Positions 41,464-41,510 of a stretch of DNA of 41,510 nt are shown piece after piece. The notes under the pieces were generated by a model. The model saw only the letters and a list, made by a program, of their open reading frames with translations, was not told the origin of the DNA and made no database searches. The position numbers and the translations under genes are program-made. How positions within the stretch are numbered: the stretch's first letter is position 1; every line of letters starts with the position of its first letter. This stretch comes from UBA1081 sp964454355 (GTDB taxonomy: Bacteria > Bacillota > Clostridia > Oscillospirales > Acutalibacteraceae). The stretch is from positions 1-41,510 of the forward strand of contig CAYVTA010000007.1 of assembly GCA_964454355.1 (NCBI GenBank), written 5' to 3'.

Positions 41464-41510
41464 AAGTTTTGGTCGAGCTTTTTCAAAAGCTCGTGGGTTT
41501 CAAAAGGGCA
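41464..41510 (+). repeat. Hairpin repeat at the window edge (partial)
   Basis: AAAGTTTTGGTCGAGC leads into a near-perfect hairpin, GAGCTTTT-TC-AAAAGCTC, then GTGGGTTTCAAAAGGGCA, where the window ends. From memory this resembles a short palindromic repeat found between genes in many gut clostridia, which continues with a second GC-rich hairpin. Only the first half is visible, so its other end and copy number cannot be judged. Confidence 0.5.

Noticed and set aside
41403..41486. N-terminal extension of the phosphoesterase frame
   Set aside because: The extension reads through the leader next to the edge repeat; GGAAGGTG marks the ATG at 41402.
1..41510. CRISPR arrays, tRNA or rRNA genes, phage or toxin-antitoxin modules
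   Set aside because: I found no regular spaced repeats, no cloverleaf-like intergenic segments, and no recognisable integrase, transposase, phage or toxin genes.

Overview
The window is AT-rich chromosomal DNA from a low-GC Gram-positive anaerobe, most likely a gut clostridium of the Oscillospiraceae/Ruminococcus type. The support is an ECF-transporter gene set next to truA, a ruvCAB-glmM neighbourhood, DUF1540, DUF5711 and CvpA proteins, strong Shine-Dalgarno sites with frequent TTG/GTG starts, a tandem glycine riboswitch, host-glycan glycosidases, and structured intergenic repeats. This placement is inference from gene content; no rRNA or tRNA is present to fix it. Genes are densely packed. 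I saw no CRISPR array, phage module, insertion sequence or replication origin.

Region 1 (3-14160, all minus strand). One long series with short gaps or 1-4 bp overlaps runs ruvC, ruvA, ruvB, glmM, an RNA methyltransferase-like gene, ecfA1, ecfA2, ecfT, truA, a DUF5711 protein, cvpA and pgsA. After a 66-bp gap holding its own promoter come a DUF2156-GNAT fusion, a DJ-1/PfpI protein and mltG. It mixes recombination, cell-wall precursor synthesis, vitamin uptake, tRNA modification and phospholipid synthesis. A good sigma-A promoter lies before ruvC.

Region 2 (14182-17120, plus strand). An Eis-like acetyltransferase, a Nim/PPOX flavoprotein and an alpha/beta hydrolase follow. The hydrolase gene runs at its 3' end into a structured repeat, which supplies its last residues and its stop codon.

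Region 3 (17121-25968). Protein quality control (tig, clpP, clpX), a phosphoesterase, a small Cys-rich DUF1540 protein, threonine synthase, a small membrane protein, and a four-gene operon (nudix hydrolase, trmO, azlC, azlD) closed by a terminator.

Region 4 (26000-32259, plus strand). A tandem glycine riboswitch precedes an alanine/glycine:cation symporter. Then comes a three-gene glycan cluster: a GH78-like glycosidase, N-acetylneuraminate lyase and a sialidase, none with a signal peptide. A 15-codon relic follows the sialidase.

Region 5 (32260-41510). A minus-strand lipid operon (AMP-binding acyl ligase, PlsC-type acyltransferase with a zinc ribbon, patatin phospholipase) is divergent from a plus-strand GH29 alpha-L-fucosidase. 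A second, longer copy of the structured repeat follows. Last is a minus-strand operon of a membrane-tailed phosphoesterase, a GH43 glycosidase and a MATE exporter. The sialidase, NanA, fucosidase and GH43 enzymes together suggest intracellular processing of imported host or dietary glycan fragments, although no sugar transporter lies in the window.

The least explained signal is the interspersed hairpin-rich repeat at 16959-17085 and 37742-37965, with a probable fragment near 23294. It has conserved ends and a variable middle, and has become part of a coding sequence.
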